Shown here piece by piece: positions 23,740 through 31,324 of a stretch of DNA of 32,515 nucleotides. The notes below the pieces were generated by a model. It was not told where the DNA came from. It saw only the letters and a program-made list of their open reading frames with translations, and did not search any database. A program made the position numbers and the translations under genes. This stretch comes from Henriciella aquimarina (GTDB lineage Bacteria; Pseudomonadota; Alphaproteobacteria; Caulobacterales; Hyphomonadaceae). Position 1 is the first letter of the stretch. Every line of letters begins with the position of its first letter. The stretch covers positions 1 through 32,515 of the forward strand of contig NZ_NCST01000120.1 of assembly GCF_002088975.1 (NCBI RefSeq), in the 5' to 3' direction.

Positions 23740-24084
23740 ATGACCGATACGGCCGATCCCGATACCCGTCGCCATACCGCCGAATCTGCCGAGACCATGG
23801 CCGATGTCCGCCACGAGATAGACCGGCTGGACCGCGCCTTGGTGAAACTTCTCGAAGAACGCCAGTCCTTCATGGACGCCGCCGCCCGTATCAAGGGCAG
23901 CCGCGGCGCCGTTCATGACCGCGCGCGAATCGAGGATGTCGTCGCCAAGGTTGTCGCAGAGGCCCAGCGGCAAGGCCTCTCGCCGGCCATTGCCGAGCCT
24001 GTCTGGCGCACCCTGATCGATCGCAGCATTGCCTACGAGTTCGAGGCGTTCGACGCTCTCAAGCCCGGCCGCGACAAGGCATAG
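23740..24084 (+). CDS. Chorismate mutase (AroQ class)
   Basis: This 114-residue all-helical, monofunctional AroQ-type mutase has active-site-like residues R24 and R41 (17 apart, as R11/R28 in E. coli), K52 (RIKGSRG), D60 and R63. It converts chorismate to prephenate on the route to phenylalanine and tyrosine. It has no signal peptide, so it is cytoplasmic. GGAG lies 5 nt before the ATG. No prephenate dehydratase or dehydrogenase domain is fused. The last 52 bp overlap the end of the convergent Hpt gene on the other strand. Confidence 0.9.
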   Translation: MTDTADPDTRRHTAESAETMADVRHEIDRLDRALVKLLEERQSFMDAAARIKGSRGAVHDRARIEDVVAKVVAEAQRQGLSPAIAEPVWRTLIDRSIAYEFEAFDALKPGRDKA

Positions 24085-24425
24085 CTCGCCCGGCCGCACG
24101 CCTCCAGCGTCGATGCGATCAGATCCTTCACCTCATTGAGCAGCAAGGCCGCCCCGGCCTGGCTCGGCGGCAAGTCGCGCCCGGCCCTTTCGGCCTTCTG
24201 GCAGCTTTCGGCAAGCTCGGCCGCACCAATGCTGAGCGCAGCGCCCTTCAGCGTATGGGCCGCATCGGCCCATTGCTCGGCCGGCGCGCGCGAATCAAGC
24301 ATACGCGCCCAGATCTCGACCTGGTGACGGAAGATATCGAGCACTTCCTCGGCCAGATCCGGATCGCCGCCCGTCATCGACAGGAGATGATCGAGATCGA
24401 GGTCAATTCTTTCAGACTGGCTCAT
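24033..24425 (-). CDS. Hpt domain phosphotransfer protein
   Basis: This is a 130-residue, single-domain histidine phosphotransfer protein. The phosphorylated residue is H57 in ADAAHTLKGAALSIGA, the classical Hpt helix, with the rest of a four-helix bundle around it. Hpt proteins relay phosphate between hybrid histidine kinases and response regulators. No kinase or regulator is adjacent, so it is an orphan component; in Caulobacter, a free Hpt (ShpA) serves such a relay, but I cannot claim orthology. Its C-terminal residues (RASNASNS) are coded antisense to the end of the chorismate mutase gene, with 52 bp of overlap. Confidence 0.88.
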   Translation of the reverse strand: MSQSERIDLDLDHLLSMTGGDPDLAEEVLDIFRHQVEIWARMLDSRAPAEQWADAAHTLKGAALSIGAAELAESCQKAERAGRDLPPSQAGAALLLNEVKDLIASTLEACGRASYALSRPGLRASNASNS

Positions 24426-24518
24426 GGGCGCGGCTCTTTCTGCTACACTGCGCCTGCCTGCCTGAAATAGATTGCCGCGTTGTTAAACATTGCCGGCTCA
24501 TGGGGCCTGCAAAGCCAA

Positions 24519-24547
24519 TTGCTTTCGAGAGCGATCAGGCGTATAGA
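24519..24547 (+). promoter_or_regulatory. Candidate promoter of the 47-residue membrane peptide
   Basis: TTGCTT (24519-24524) and TATAGA (24542-24547) have an exact 17-nt spacer and lie 30 nt upstream of the small gene's ATG. Confidence 0.55.
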
Positions 24548-24577
24548 GCCTTATCGAATTTCAATAGGGGACCCGAC

Positions 24578-24721
24578 ATGATTGCTGTTCTTGTCGCGCT
24601 TCGGGATTTTTTCGTCGCTATCCTGGTCAGCTGGCTTGGCGTTGCCGTCGAGCCTGCCGATAACCAGCAACAGGCTGAACCGGTTCAACCGTCTCACAGC
24701 CAGACAGCGATGATCGGCTAG
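24578..24721 (+). CDS. Small single-pass membrane protein of unknown function
   Basis: This 47-residue open frame has a hydrophobic N-terminal half (residues 2-24, LVALRDFFVAILVSWLGVAV) predicted to be one membrane helix and a polar Gln/Pro/Ser-rich tail (EPADNQQQAEPVQPSHSQ). AGGGG lies 8 nt before the ATG. The frame sits neatly between a good promoter (24519-24547) and a strong terminator (24751-24782), so it looks like a real monocistronic gene. I recognise no family. It could be a regulatory micropeptide or a type I toxin-like peptide, but there is no sign of an antisense RNA. Confidence 0.5.
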   Translation: MIAVLVALRDFFVAILVSWLGVAVEPADNQQQAEPVQPSHSQTAMIG

Positions 24722-24748
24722 CGCCGTCCCGCTCAGACAATTGCCAAT

Positions 24749-24784
24749 AAAAAAGCGCGAGCCCCTCAAGGCTCGCGCTTTTCT
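24749..24784. terminator. Bidirectional rho-independent terminator
   Basis: AAAAGCGCGAGCC (24751-24763) pairs with GGCTCGCGCTTTT (24770-24782) around a 6-nt loop. T-runs follow on both strands, so it can end the small membrane-protein gene (plus) and acs (minus). Confidence 0.93.
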
Positions 24785-24819
24785 TTTGCCATATGAGGCA
24801 AGGGGCCAGGGCCTTGGCC

Positions 24820-26769
24820 CTACCCCTTGTTCTGGCGCCCTTCGATCAGCTGATCGACCACTTCCGGCTCGGCAAGCGTCGAGGTGTCGCCGAGATTATC
24901 GAAGCTGTTTTCGGCGATCTTGCGCAGGATGCGGCGCATGATCTTGCCGGACCGGGTCTTGGGCAGGCCCGGGGCGAACTGGATCAGATCCGGGCTGGCA
25001 ATCGGGCCGATCTCGTAGCGCACATGCTCAATCAGGTTTTTCTTGAGCTGCTCGTCCGCATCGACGCCTTCGACAGGGGTGACATAGGCATAGATGCCCT
25101 GCCCCTTGATGTCGTGCGGATAGCCGACGACGGCGGCTTCGGCGACCGCATCGTGGGAGACGAGTGCGCTTTCCACTTCGGCGGTGCCCATACGGTGGCC
25201 GGAGACATTGATCACATCGTCCACCCGGCCGGTAATCCAGTAGAAGCCGTCTTCATCCCGCAGACAGCCATCGCCCGTGAAATAATTGCCCGGATAGGCC
25301 GAGAAATAGGTGTCCACGAAGCGCTGATGGTCGCCATAGACGGTGCGCATCTGGCCGGGCCAGCTCTCGGTGATGATGAGATTGCCGTCGGTCGCCCCTT
25401 CCAGGACATTACCATCGGCATCGACAAGCGCCGGCTTGATCCCGAAGAAGGGATGCGAGCCCGCGCCCGGCTTCATCGGCGTCGTGCCCGGGAGCGGCAC
25501 GATCATGGTGCCGCCCGTCTCGGTCTGCCACCAGGTATCGACAATCGGGCAGCGCGCATCCCCGACCGTGTGGAAATACCATTCCCAGGCTTCGGGGTTG
25601 ATCGGCTCACCCACCGTGCCGAGCAGGCGCAGGCTTTTCCGGCTCGTCTTCTCGACCGGTTCGGAGCCCTGGCGCATCAGGGCGCGAATGGCGGTCGGGG
25701 CCGTGTAGAAGATGCTGACATTGTGCTTGTCGCAGACCTCCCAGAAGCGCGAGGCATCCGGATAGGTCGGCACGCCCTCGAACATCACGCTGGTCGCACC
25801 GTTCGCGAGCGGGCCGTAGACGATATAGGTGTGGCCGGTCACCCAGCCGACATCGGCCGAGCACCAGAAGACGTCGTCCTCTTTCAGGTCGAAGACATAT
25901 TCATGCGTCATCGAGGCCCAGACGAGATACCCGCCACAGGTGTGGAGGACGCCTTTCGGCTTGCCGGTCGAACCGGACGTATAGAGGATGAAAAGCGGGT
26001 CTTCCGCATTCATCGGTTCCGGGTCGCAGGTGTTCGGCACATCGGCGCCGACCTCGTGGAGCCAGTAGTCACGGCCCTCTTTCATGTCGACGTCGCCATC
26101 CGTGCGGCGCACGACCAGGACCTTCTCGACCATGCCCTCGGCAAGATCGCAGGCCTTGTCGGTATTGGCCTTGAGCGGGATAGTCCGCCCGCCGCGCACG
26201 CCCTCATCGGCGGTCACAACGAATTTCGATTCACAATCGGTGATCCGTCCGGCGAGCGCTTCCGGCGAGAAGCCGCCAAAGACAACCGAGTGAATCGCCC
26301 CGATGCGTGCGCAGGCCAGCATCGCCATGGCCGCTTCCGGGATCATCGGCATATAGAGCGTGACCCGGTCGCCCTTCTTCACGCCCATATCCTTGAGCAC
26401 GTTCGAGAAGCGGCAGACGGCATGATAGAGCTGGCGATAGGTCAGCGTATGGCTGTCTTCGGGCTCATCGCCTTCCCAGACGATGGCCGGTTTGTCGGCG
26501 CGCGTCTCAAGCTGGCGATCAAGGCAGCTTTCGGTGACATTCAGCGTCCCGTCGCCGAACCAGCGCACATGAAGGTTGTCCTTGTCCCAGGAGACATCCT
26601 TGACCTGCGTGAACGGGGTCATCCACTTGATGCGCTGGCCATGTTCGCGCCAGAAGCCCTCCGGATCGTCGATGGAGCGGGCATACATTTCCCGATACTT
26701 CTCCGGGGTCAGGTTCGCCTTTTCAGCGAAGGCTTCCGGGACGGGATAGGTTAACTGGTGATCGCTCAT
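24820..26769 (-). CDS. acs: Acetyl-CoA synthetase
   Basis: This 649-residue AMP-forming acyl-adenylating enzyme turns acetate, ATP and CoA into acetyl-CoA. The P-loop-like A3 motif is [16 protein letters not shown], the nucleotide site includes WWQTETGG, and the C-terminal A10 motif [11 protein letters not shown] carries K609, the usual acetylation target that switches the enzyme off. The length is normal. The start ATG at 26769 ([11 protein letters not shown]) has AAGGAG upstream; a longer frame reaching 26931 starts in non-conserved sequence and is rejected. No acetate permease or Sir2/Pat regulator is adjacent. A terminator follows 36 nt after the stop. Confidence 0.97.
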   Translation of the reverse strand: MSDHQLTYPVPEAFAEKANLTPEKYREMYARSIDDPEGFWREHGQRIKWMTPFTQVKDVSWDKDNLHVRWFGDGTLNVTESCLDRQLETRADKPAIVWEGDEPEDSHTLTYRQLYHAVCRFSNVLKDMGVKKGDRVTLYMPMIPEAAMAMLACARIGAIHSVVFGGFSPEALAGRITDCESKFVVTADEGVRGGRTIPLKANTDKACDLAEGMVEKVLVVRRTDGDVDMKEGRDYWLHEVGADVPNTCDPEPMNAEDPLFILYTSGSTGKPKGVLHTCGGYLVWASMTHEYVFDLKEDDVFWCSADVGWVTGHTYIVYGPLANGATSVMFEGVPTYPDASRFWEVCDKHNVSIFYTAPTAIRALMRQGSEPVEKTSRKSLRLLGTVGEPINPEAWEWYFHTVGDARCPIVDTWWQTETGGTMIVPLPGTTPMKPGAGSHPFFGIKPALVDADGNVLEGATDGNLIITESWPGQMRTVYGDHQRFVDTYFSAYPGNYFTGDGCLRDEDGFYWITGRVDDVINVSGHRMGTAEVESALVSHDAVAEAAVVGYPHDIKGQGIYAYVTPVEGVDADEQLKKNLIEHVRYEIGPIASPDLIQFAPGLPKTRSGKIMRRILRKIAENSFDNLGDTSTLAEPEVVDQLIEGRQNKG

Positions 26770-26910
26770 GCGCGGCGCCTCTCCTTCGAAATACAAGACT
26801 GAATATTCCGCCCAACATGACCACCCGGACCACGTTTGTGAAGACCTGCGGCAAAGTGCAATAGACGCTCGGCCCGGACGCGACATCAGGCGGCACAATC
26901 GAAGGGACAG

Positions 26911-26938
26911 GAGCCGGGTCTCTGGAGACACCCGGCTC
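26911..26938 (-). terminator. Hairpin after copB (possible terminator)
   Basis: GAGCCGGGT (26911-26919) pairs with ACCCGGCTC (26930-26938), with extra pairing inside, 11 nt past the copB stop. There is no T-run on either strand, so it may protect the 3' end or act with Rho. Confidence 0.45.
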
Positions 26939-26949
26939 CCGCTGAGAGG

Positions 26950-27750
26950 TCAGTACCAGGCCCTTAGGCCGATCACGAAGGCGGTGCCTTCACTGGCGCC
27001 CCCGGCGGCTTCGATATAGTCCGCCGTATCGCCGAACCGCTTCTGCCACTCGACACCGATATAGGGCGCGAATTCGCGCTTGATCTCGTAGCGAAGACGC
27101 AGACCCGCATCGAGGCTTGTGACCCCGGATCCGGTTTCCAGCTCCGGGATGTCCTGGGCCGAAAAGCCGAGTTCGGCACGCGGCTGCAGGATGAGCCGCT
27201 GGCTCAGAAGCAGCTCATACTCCACTTCGGCCCGGGCAGTGAGATCGCCATCGTCGGAGAGGAAGGCCGCCGTGTCCGTCTCGAACAGATACGGGGCCAG
27301 CCCCTGGAAGCCGGCGACCAGATGGGTTCGCCCTTCCGGCTCGAAGTCCTGACGAAGGCCTGCCTGGAAATCGAAGTAAGGCGAAATGGCATGCGACCAG
27401 AGCGCCTGGACTTCTGCCTCCTCGAACTCCCCCTCATCGGGAAGATATTCGAGCTCGGTCTTGAGCCAGAGCTTGTTTTCGTCATTGCCAAACCAGGCAT
27501 TGCCATCGAGCAGCAACACGTCTTCATCATCGAAGGCTTGCAGCTCGAAACGCTCCGCCTGGAAATAGCTGGTGGGCGTGCCGCCATGATTGTCGACAAC
27601 GGCCTTGCGCGAGGCATTCATGGCCGCCTCGCCCCAGACCTCGTCTGCCATCGACCAGGGTTTTTCGTCCTCTTCTGCAAGAGCGGCGGGTATGAGAGAA
27701 AGCGCGCCCATCGCGAGGGCGAGCGCACGAAGTGTCACGGCCTGTTTCAA
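26950..27750 (-). CDS. copB: Copper resistance protein B (CopB/PcoB)
   Basis: This is a 266-residue outer membrane beta-barrel protein. The signal peptide ends near residue 25 (AALAEEDEKPW), and the barrel part includes YFDFQAGLRQDFEPEGRTHL, ELLLSQRLILQPRAELGFS and a C-terminal aromatic (RAWY). CopB works with CopA in periplasmic copper resistance. Unlike many CopB proteins it lacks the Met/His-rich N-terminal repeat; here that function may have moved to CopA and the first gene. The start is TTG (27748-27750), with GGAGG 6 nt before it; it overlaps the copA stop (TTGA), so translation is coupled. Confidence 0.93.
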   Translation of the reverse strand: MKQAVTLRALALAMGALSLIPAALAEEDEKPWSMADEVWGEAAMNASRKAVVDNHGGTPTSYFQAERFELQAFDDEDVLLLDGNAWFGNDENKLWLKTELEYLPDEGEFEEAEVQALWSHAISPYFDFQAGLRQDFEPEGRTHLVAGFQGLAPYLFETDTAAFLSDDGDLTARAEVEYELLLSQRLILQPRAELGFSAQDIPELETGSGVTSLDAGLRLRYEIKREFAPYIGVEWQKRFGDTADYIEAAGGASEGTAFVIGLRAWY

Positions 27751-29675
27751 TGGTGGCCTCCATGATTGTCGTGATGCGGCATGTCGGAGCCGGCCTCGCC
27801 GGACATGGGCGCGTCCATGGACATGTCGTGATGCCCTTCATGCGGGGTCTGGTCTGCCGCGCCTTGCGGCAGGATCGAGACCACCCGCATCATCCCGGCA
27901 TGCATGTGGTAGAGAAGGTGGCAGTGGAACGCCCAGTCGCCGACATGTTCGGCCGAGACAATCCAGGCCAGTTTCTCTCCCGGTTTGACGATCACGGTAT
28001 GCTTGCGCGGAAGGTGGTCCCCGCCGCCGTTTTCGAGATCGAAGAACATGCCGTGCAGGTGGATCGGGTGCGGCATCATCGTGTCGTTGACGAGTTTGAA
28101 GCGGACCCGCTCGCCCTCTTTCAGGTGAATGGAGTCGGTGACCTCGGAAAACTTCACCCCATCGAACGACCACATATAGCGGTGCATGTTGGAGGTCAGG
28201 TGAAGCTCGATCTCCCGGTCGGGCGGTCGCCGGTCCGGATTGCGCTCGAGCGCGCGAAGGTCGGCATAGGTGAGCACCCGATGATCGACATTATCGAGCC
28301 CAAGGCCGGGCTCATCCAGACGGCTGACCGGCATCATCGCCATATTGGCAACGCCCGGCCCGCCGGGATGGTCATGCGAGACCGCCGCGTCCATCGTGCC
28401 CCTGTCACTCATGCCGGACATGTCGTGGCCCATCTCATGGTGCATGCCCGCCATGTCATGTCCGGCATGCGCGTCATGGCCCATCTGGTGGGAAGATTGG
28501 GACATGTCAGCGTCAGCCCCCGCAGCCGGCTCCATCTCGCTCATGCCGTGGCTGCCATGGTCCATCGCCATGTCCTTCATGGTCAGCGTCGGCACGGGCC
28601 GCATGGCCGGCGCCTCGGCCCGCATGCCTGGCCTGGGACCAAGCGTAGCGACCGCCTGGCCGGACCGGTCGATCGACTCGGCGACGACCGCATAGGCCTT
28701 CTCGGCGTCCGGCTGGACGATGACGTCATAGGTTTCCGCCACCCCGATCTGGAACTCGTCGGTCTCGACCGGCTGCACATTCAGCCCATCGGAGGCGACG
28801 ACCGTCATCGGCAGGCCGGGCAGACGGAAATTGAAGATCGTCATGGCCGAGGCATTGATGATGCGCAGGCGCACCCGCTCACCCGGCCGGAAAATACCGT
28901 TCCAGTTGTCGCGCGTCGAATGGCCATTGATGAGATAGGTGTAGGTCGCCCCGGTCACATCGGCGAGGTCACGCGGGCTCATCCGCATGCCGCCCCACAT
29001 GGCCCGGTCGGCAAGCGCCGCATCGAAGCCGTCTTTCCCGGCATCCGCGAAGAAATCGCCCAGCGTGCGCTGGTTGAAGTTATAGGTCTCGGCCGAGGCC
29101 TTCAGCTTGTCGAAGATCCGGTACGGGGACTCGAAACTCCAGTCCGACAGGACGAGCACATATTCACGGTCATAGTCGACCGGGTCTGTTCCGGCCGGAT
29201 CAATGACGAGGGGCCCGTAATGGCCCTGCTGCTCCTGCAGGCCCGAGTGAGAGTGGTACCAGTAGGTGCCCGATTGCGGCACGGCAAACTTGTAGCGGAA
29301 GGTCTCCCCCGGCGCGATGCCCGGAAAGGAGACGCCCGGCACACCGTCCATGTGAAACGGCACGAGGAGGCCGTGCCAGTGGATGGAGGTATCGCTTTTC
29401 AGCCGGTTGGTGACATTCAGCGTAATTTCCTCGCCTTCGCGGAAGCGCAGGAGCGGCGCCGGCAGCGTGCCATTCACGCCGACCGCGCGTCCGGCCTTGC
29501 CGCCGATCCGCACCGGGAATTCGCCGACATCGAGATTGAAGGTGGTGCCGGTAAGCGTCGGCAGGCCAAGATTGCCATCCGAAGCGGTTCGCGCCCAGGC
29601 CGGGAGCAGGCCCGCGGCACCGAGGGCGGCTGCCCCGCCGAAGCCGGCGCGCAGCACGTGTCGTCTGTTGAACAT
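27747..29675 (-). CDS. copA: Multicopper oxidase, copper resistance protein A (CopA/PcoA)
   Basis: This 642-residue periplasmic multicopper oxidase has a Tat signal (NRRHVLRAGFGG, residues 3-14), so it is exported folded. The copper sites are H99-W-H101, H141/H143 (YWYHSHSGL), H536/H539/H541 (HPIHLHG) and H584-C585-H586 with H590 and M595 (HCHLLYHMHAGM; type 1 and type 2/3 copper). A Met/His-rich insert at residues 366-440 (MKDMAMDHGSHGM and repeats) and a His/Met tail (residues 611-642) should store extra copper. It oxidises Cu(I) to less toxic Cu(II). It is the middle gene of an operon with a small Met/His/Cys protein and copB. Confidence 0.96.
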   Translation of the reverse strand: MFNRRHVLRAGFGGAAALGAAGLLPAWARTASDGNLGLPTLTGTTFNLDVGEFPVRIGGKAGRAVGVNGTLPAPLLRFREGEEITLNVTNRLKSDTSIHWHGLLVPFHMDGVPGVSFPGIAPGETFRYKFAVPQSGTYWYHSHSGLQEQQGHYGPLVIDPAGTDPVDYDREYVLVLSDWSFESPYRIFDKLKASAETYNFNQRTLGDFFADAGKDGFDAALADRAMWGGMRMSPRDLADVTGATYTYLINGHSTRDNWNGIFRPGERVRLRIINASAMTIFNFRLPGLPMTVVASDGLNVQPVETDEFQIGVAETYDVIVQPDAEKAYAVVAESIDRSGQAVATLGPRPGMRAEAPAMRPVPTLTMKDMAMDHGSHGMSEMEPAAGADADMSQSSHQMGHDAHAGHDMAGMHHEMGHDMSGMSDRGTMDAAVSHDHPGGPGVANMAMMPVSRLDEPGLGLDNVDHRVLTYADLRALERNPDRRPPDREIELHLTSNMHRYMWSFDGVKFSEVTDSIHLKEGERVRFKLVNDTMMPHPIHLHGMFFDLENGGGDHLPRKHTVIVKPGEKLAWIVSAEHVGDWAFHCHLLYHMHAGMMRVVSILPQGAADQTPHEGHHDMSMDAPMSGEAGSDMPHHDNHGGHH

Positions 29676-29753
29676 GGAATTGTCAGTCTTTCAGTCTGAT
29701 TTTGAACAGGAAAAAGGTCTCACCCGCGCCTTTGCGGGGCCGTTTTTACCGGA

Positions 29754-30167
29754 TCAAATGAGCAGACTGATTTTCTGATGCGTCAGCGTCAGTGGCCTGA
29801 GCGGCGCCGTCGGCCCCGGCGGCCAGGCCATGCGGGCCGGCAAGATGACCGGATCGAGCCGCAGCGCCTGCGGGACAATAAAGGGGGCCGGCATACTGTC
29901 GGTCAGAACCGGCTTGTCCGGCGCGGTCACCACACGGTGCAGCAGGGACTGGTTACAGTCTTCGCAGGATGAGGTGTCGGCCGGGTCGTGGTGGCCGGCA
30001 TGCGGCCCGGCCATGTCGTGCATGTCGCCATGAGCGTGCATCACCATGCCAGCATCGGCGGCAGGCTGTGCGGCGGCGGCGCCCGAAAACACCGTGCAGC
30101 CGATCAGCCCCGCCGAGATCAGCGCGGCCAGACAGCTGGCAAGGAAGACGCGAAGAGCCTGCATCAT
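29754..30167 (-). CDS. Small exported His/Met/Cys-rich protein of the copper operon
   Basis: This is a 137-residue protein. The N-terminal hydrophobic segment (residues 4-22) ends in a lipobox-like LIGC, so it may be a lipoprotein, although a normal signal peptidase site (AAAAQ) is also possible. A short MHAHGDMHDMAGPHAGHH stretch and a C-x2-C pair (SSCEDCNQS) look like copper-binding motifs. I do not recognise a family; small Met/His/Cys proteins of this kind often precede copA in proteobacteria. The start is one of two tandem ATGs (30167/30164). The leader is very short if the candidate promoter at 30178-30205 is right. It is 78 bp upstream of copA. Confidence 0.65.
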   Translation of the reverse strand: MMQALRVFLASCLAALISAGLIGCTVFSGAAAAQPAADAGMVMHAHGDMHDMAGPHAGHHDPADTSSCEDCNQSLLHRVVTAPDKPVLTDSMPAPFIVPQALRLDPVILPARMAWPPGPTAPLRPLTLTHQKISLLI

Positions 30168-30177
30168 GATGACACCG

Positions 30178-30205
30178 AAAATAGCGTGTCTGCACGCAGG
30201 CGCAA
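30178..30205 (-). promoter_or_regulatory. Candidate promoter of the copper operon
   Basis: On the minus strand TTGCGC (complement of 30200-30205), a 16-nt spacer and TATTTT (complement of 30178-30183) lie 10 nt before the first ATG. Initiation near 30171 would leave a leader of about 4 nt. Confidence 0.5.
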
Positions 30206-30219
30206 TGCGACCATTGCGC
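30200..30219. promoter_or_regulatory. Perfect palindrome overlapping the copper-operon -35 box (operator candidate)
   Basis: GCGCAATG (30200-30207) and CATTGCGC (30212-30219) are a perfect inverted repeat with a 4-nt centre (CGAC). One half contains the candidate -35 hexamer. There is no T-run, so it is not a simple tRNA terminator. It is a likely binding site for a dimeric, copper-responsive regulator, but none is encoded nearby. Confidence 0.6.
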
Positions 30220-30266
30220 TGGGCATGAAAGAAATCGGCTAAGCGGGAAAAGAAGAGAAATTCGCC

Positions 30267-30342
30267 TGGCACGGGCAGTAGGACTCGAACCCACGACCTG
30301 CGGTTTTGGAGACCGCTGCTCTACCAGCTGAGCTATACCCGT
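30267..30342 (-). tRNA. tRNA-Trp (anticodon CCA)
   Basis: Acceptor ACGGGTA pairs with TGCCCGT (one G-U pair), the D arm is GCTCAGCTGGTAGAGC, the anticodon stem GCGGT/ACCGC has loop CTCCAAA giving anticodon CCA, and the T stem GTGGG/CCTAC surrounds TTCGAGT. GCCA ends the 76-nt gene. A -10-like TACAAT (complement of 30366-30371) lies 24 nt upstream, so it probably has its own promoter. In many bacteria tRNA-Trp sits between tuf and secE; here a sulfotransferase gene lies between it and tuf, and secE is not seen after it. Confidence 0.97.
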
Positions 30343-30420
30343 CCGGCGAAGCGCCGTAATGCCTGATTGTACGTCAAAGCGCAACAGCCTCCACGTGCCA
30401 TACTGCAGCATGGGCCTGAC

Positions 30421-31200
30421 CTAGATGCTCCACGGCTCCTTTTCCCAGCCAAGCAGCCGGCGGGTCTCCTGCGCATCGAACCGGTAGGCATCTTCCAGAA
30501 AGCGGCGGTCCTCCGGCGCCATTTCGCTAAAAGCCGGAGCGCTGTTGTGCTGCGGTTCCTTTTCGAAAGCAAAGCGCTCCACGCCCAGAAAGTCGGTTAC
30601 CTTGTCGAGTTCGGCCTGCGGCGCCGCGAAGAGGTCCTCGCTTCGCAGGAAGAGAAGCTGCTCTTCCGGAAAGAGACGTTTCAGGTTCCGCAGCTGGTGC
30701 GCATAGAAGCCCCGCGCGACCTTCGAGCGCACGCGATCCTGGCGCGGCAAGGCCCGGCGGGCCCGTTCGCATTCGGTGCGGATGACCCGGGAAAAGGTCT
30801 CGGCTTCACGCTCGAGCGACTGGTCCATGCGATAATGCGACCAGGCCCGCTGGACCGGGTCGCGCAGCAGGGTGATGATCCTGATGTCGGGGTTGTAGAG
30901 CCACAGCCGCTCCAGCGCCCCGGCCCACCAGGTCAGGATCGGGGTCGCCTCTCCCAGTTTCGCGCCGCTCGCCTGTTCCTCCCACCGGAACTGACGGTGA
31001 TAGAGCCAGTAGTCGAACGGGCGGATATAGGTTCGCGGCCGTTTGTCGAAGAAGTGCACCTCTTTCTTCTTCGCCATGGCAATTCCGGGGTGCTGGCGCA
31101 GGTAGGCATCGAGCGACGTCGTGCCGCCCTTCTGGACCCCGCCAATCATGAAATCGATACGCCGTCCCAAGATATGCCCTGTCTCTGCCTGACCAGTCAC
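30421..31200 (-). CDS. Sulfotransferase domain protein
   Basis: This 259-residue cytoplasmic protein has the PAPS-binding loop GGVQKGGTTSLDAYL (residues 20-34) and the 3'-phosphate motif LLRDPVQRAWSHYRM (about 111-125) of the heparan-sulfate/NodH-type sulfotransferase fold. It should move sulfate from PAPS to a sugar, lipid or other acceptor; the acceptor is unknown. The start is uncertain: GTG at 31200 has no clear Shine-Dalgarno, and TTG ten codons later (about 31170) has AGGG 6 nt before it. It lies between the tuf terminator and tRNA-Trp, with no PAPS-synthesis gene near. Confidence 0.82.
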   Translation of the reverse strand: MTGQAETGHILGRRIDFMIGGVQKGGTTSLDAYLRQHPGIAMAKKKEVHFFDKRPRTYIRPFDYWLYHRQFRWEEQASGAKLGEATPILTWWAGALERLWLYNPDIRIITLLRDPVQRAWSHYRMDQSLEREAETFSRVIRTECERARRALPRQDRVRSKVARGFYAHQLRNLKRLFPEEQLLFLRSEDLFAAPQAELDKVTDFLGVERFAFEKEPQHNSAPAFSEMAPEDRRFLEDAYRFDAQETRRLLGWEKEPWSI

Positions 31201-31225
31201 AACAGAAGCCGATTAAGCGCACAAC

Positions 31226-31257
31226 AAAAAAGGCCGTTCCCGGAGGAACGGCCTTTT
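31226..31257. terminator. Rho-independent terminator after tuf (bidirectional)
   Basis: AAAAGGCCGTTCC (31228-31240) pairs with GGAACGGCCTTTT (31245-31257) around a 4-nt loop, with A/T-runs on both sides. It lies about 70 nt past the tuf stop and separates EF-Tu expression from the sulfotransferase. Confidence 0.93.
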
Positions 31258-31324
31258 GTCTGATGGATCCCCGCTAGTGGGATGGATCTGGCTTGAGGGC
31301 GGGGTGCGCCCTCAGTGCCTTGTC

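Noticed and set aside
24793-26754. A 653-codon open frame on the plus strand, antisense to acs
   Set aside because: It mirrors the acs reading frame in GC-rich DNA, has no recognisable domain and lacks a sensible start signal; acs is unmistakable on the other strand.
27732-29699. A 655-codon open frame on the plus strand, antisense to copA
   Set aside because: Its His/Arg-rich product is a by-product of the Met/His codons of copA; copA has all copper motifs in place.
29715-29752. A hairpin between the first copper gene and copA as a terminator
   Set aside because: The stem is short (CCCGC/GCGGG) and distant from the T-run on the minus strand, so termination inside the operon is not supported.
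30267-30342. tRNA-Trp as an integration site for a copper island
   Set aside because: No second copy of the tRNA 3' end, no integrase and no direct repeat are visible in the window.
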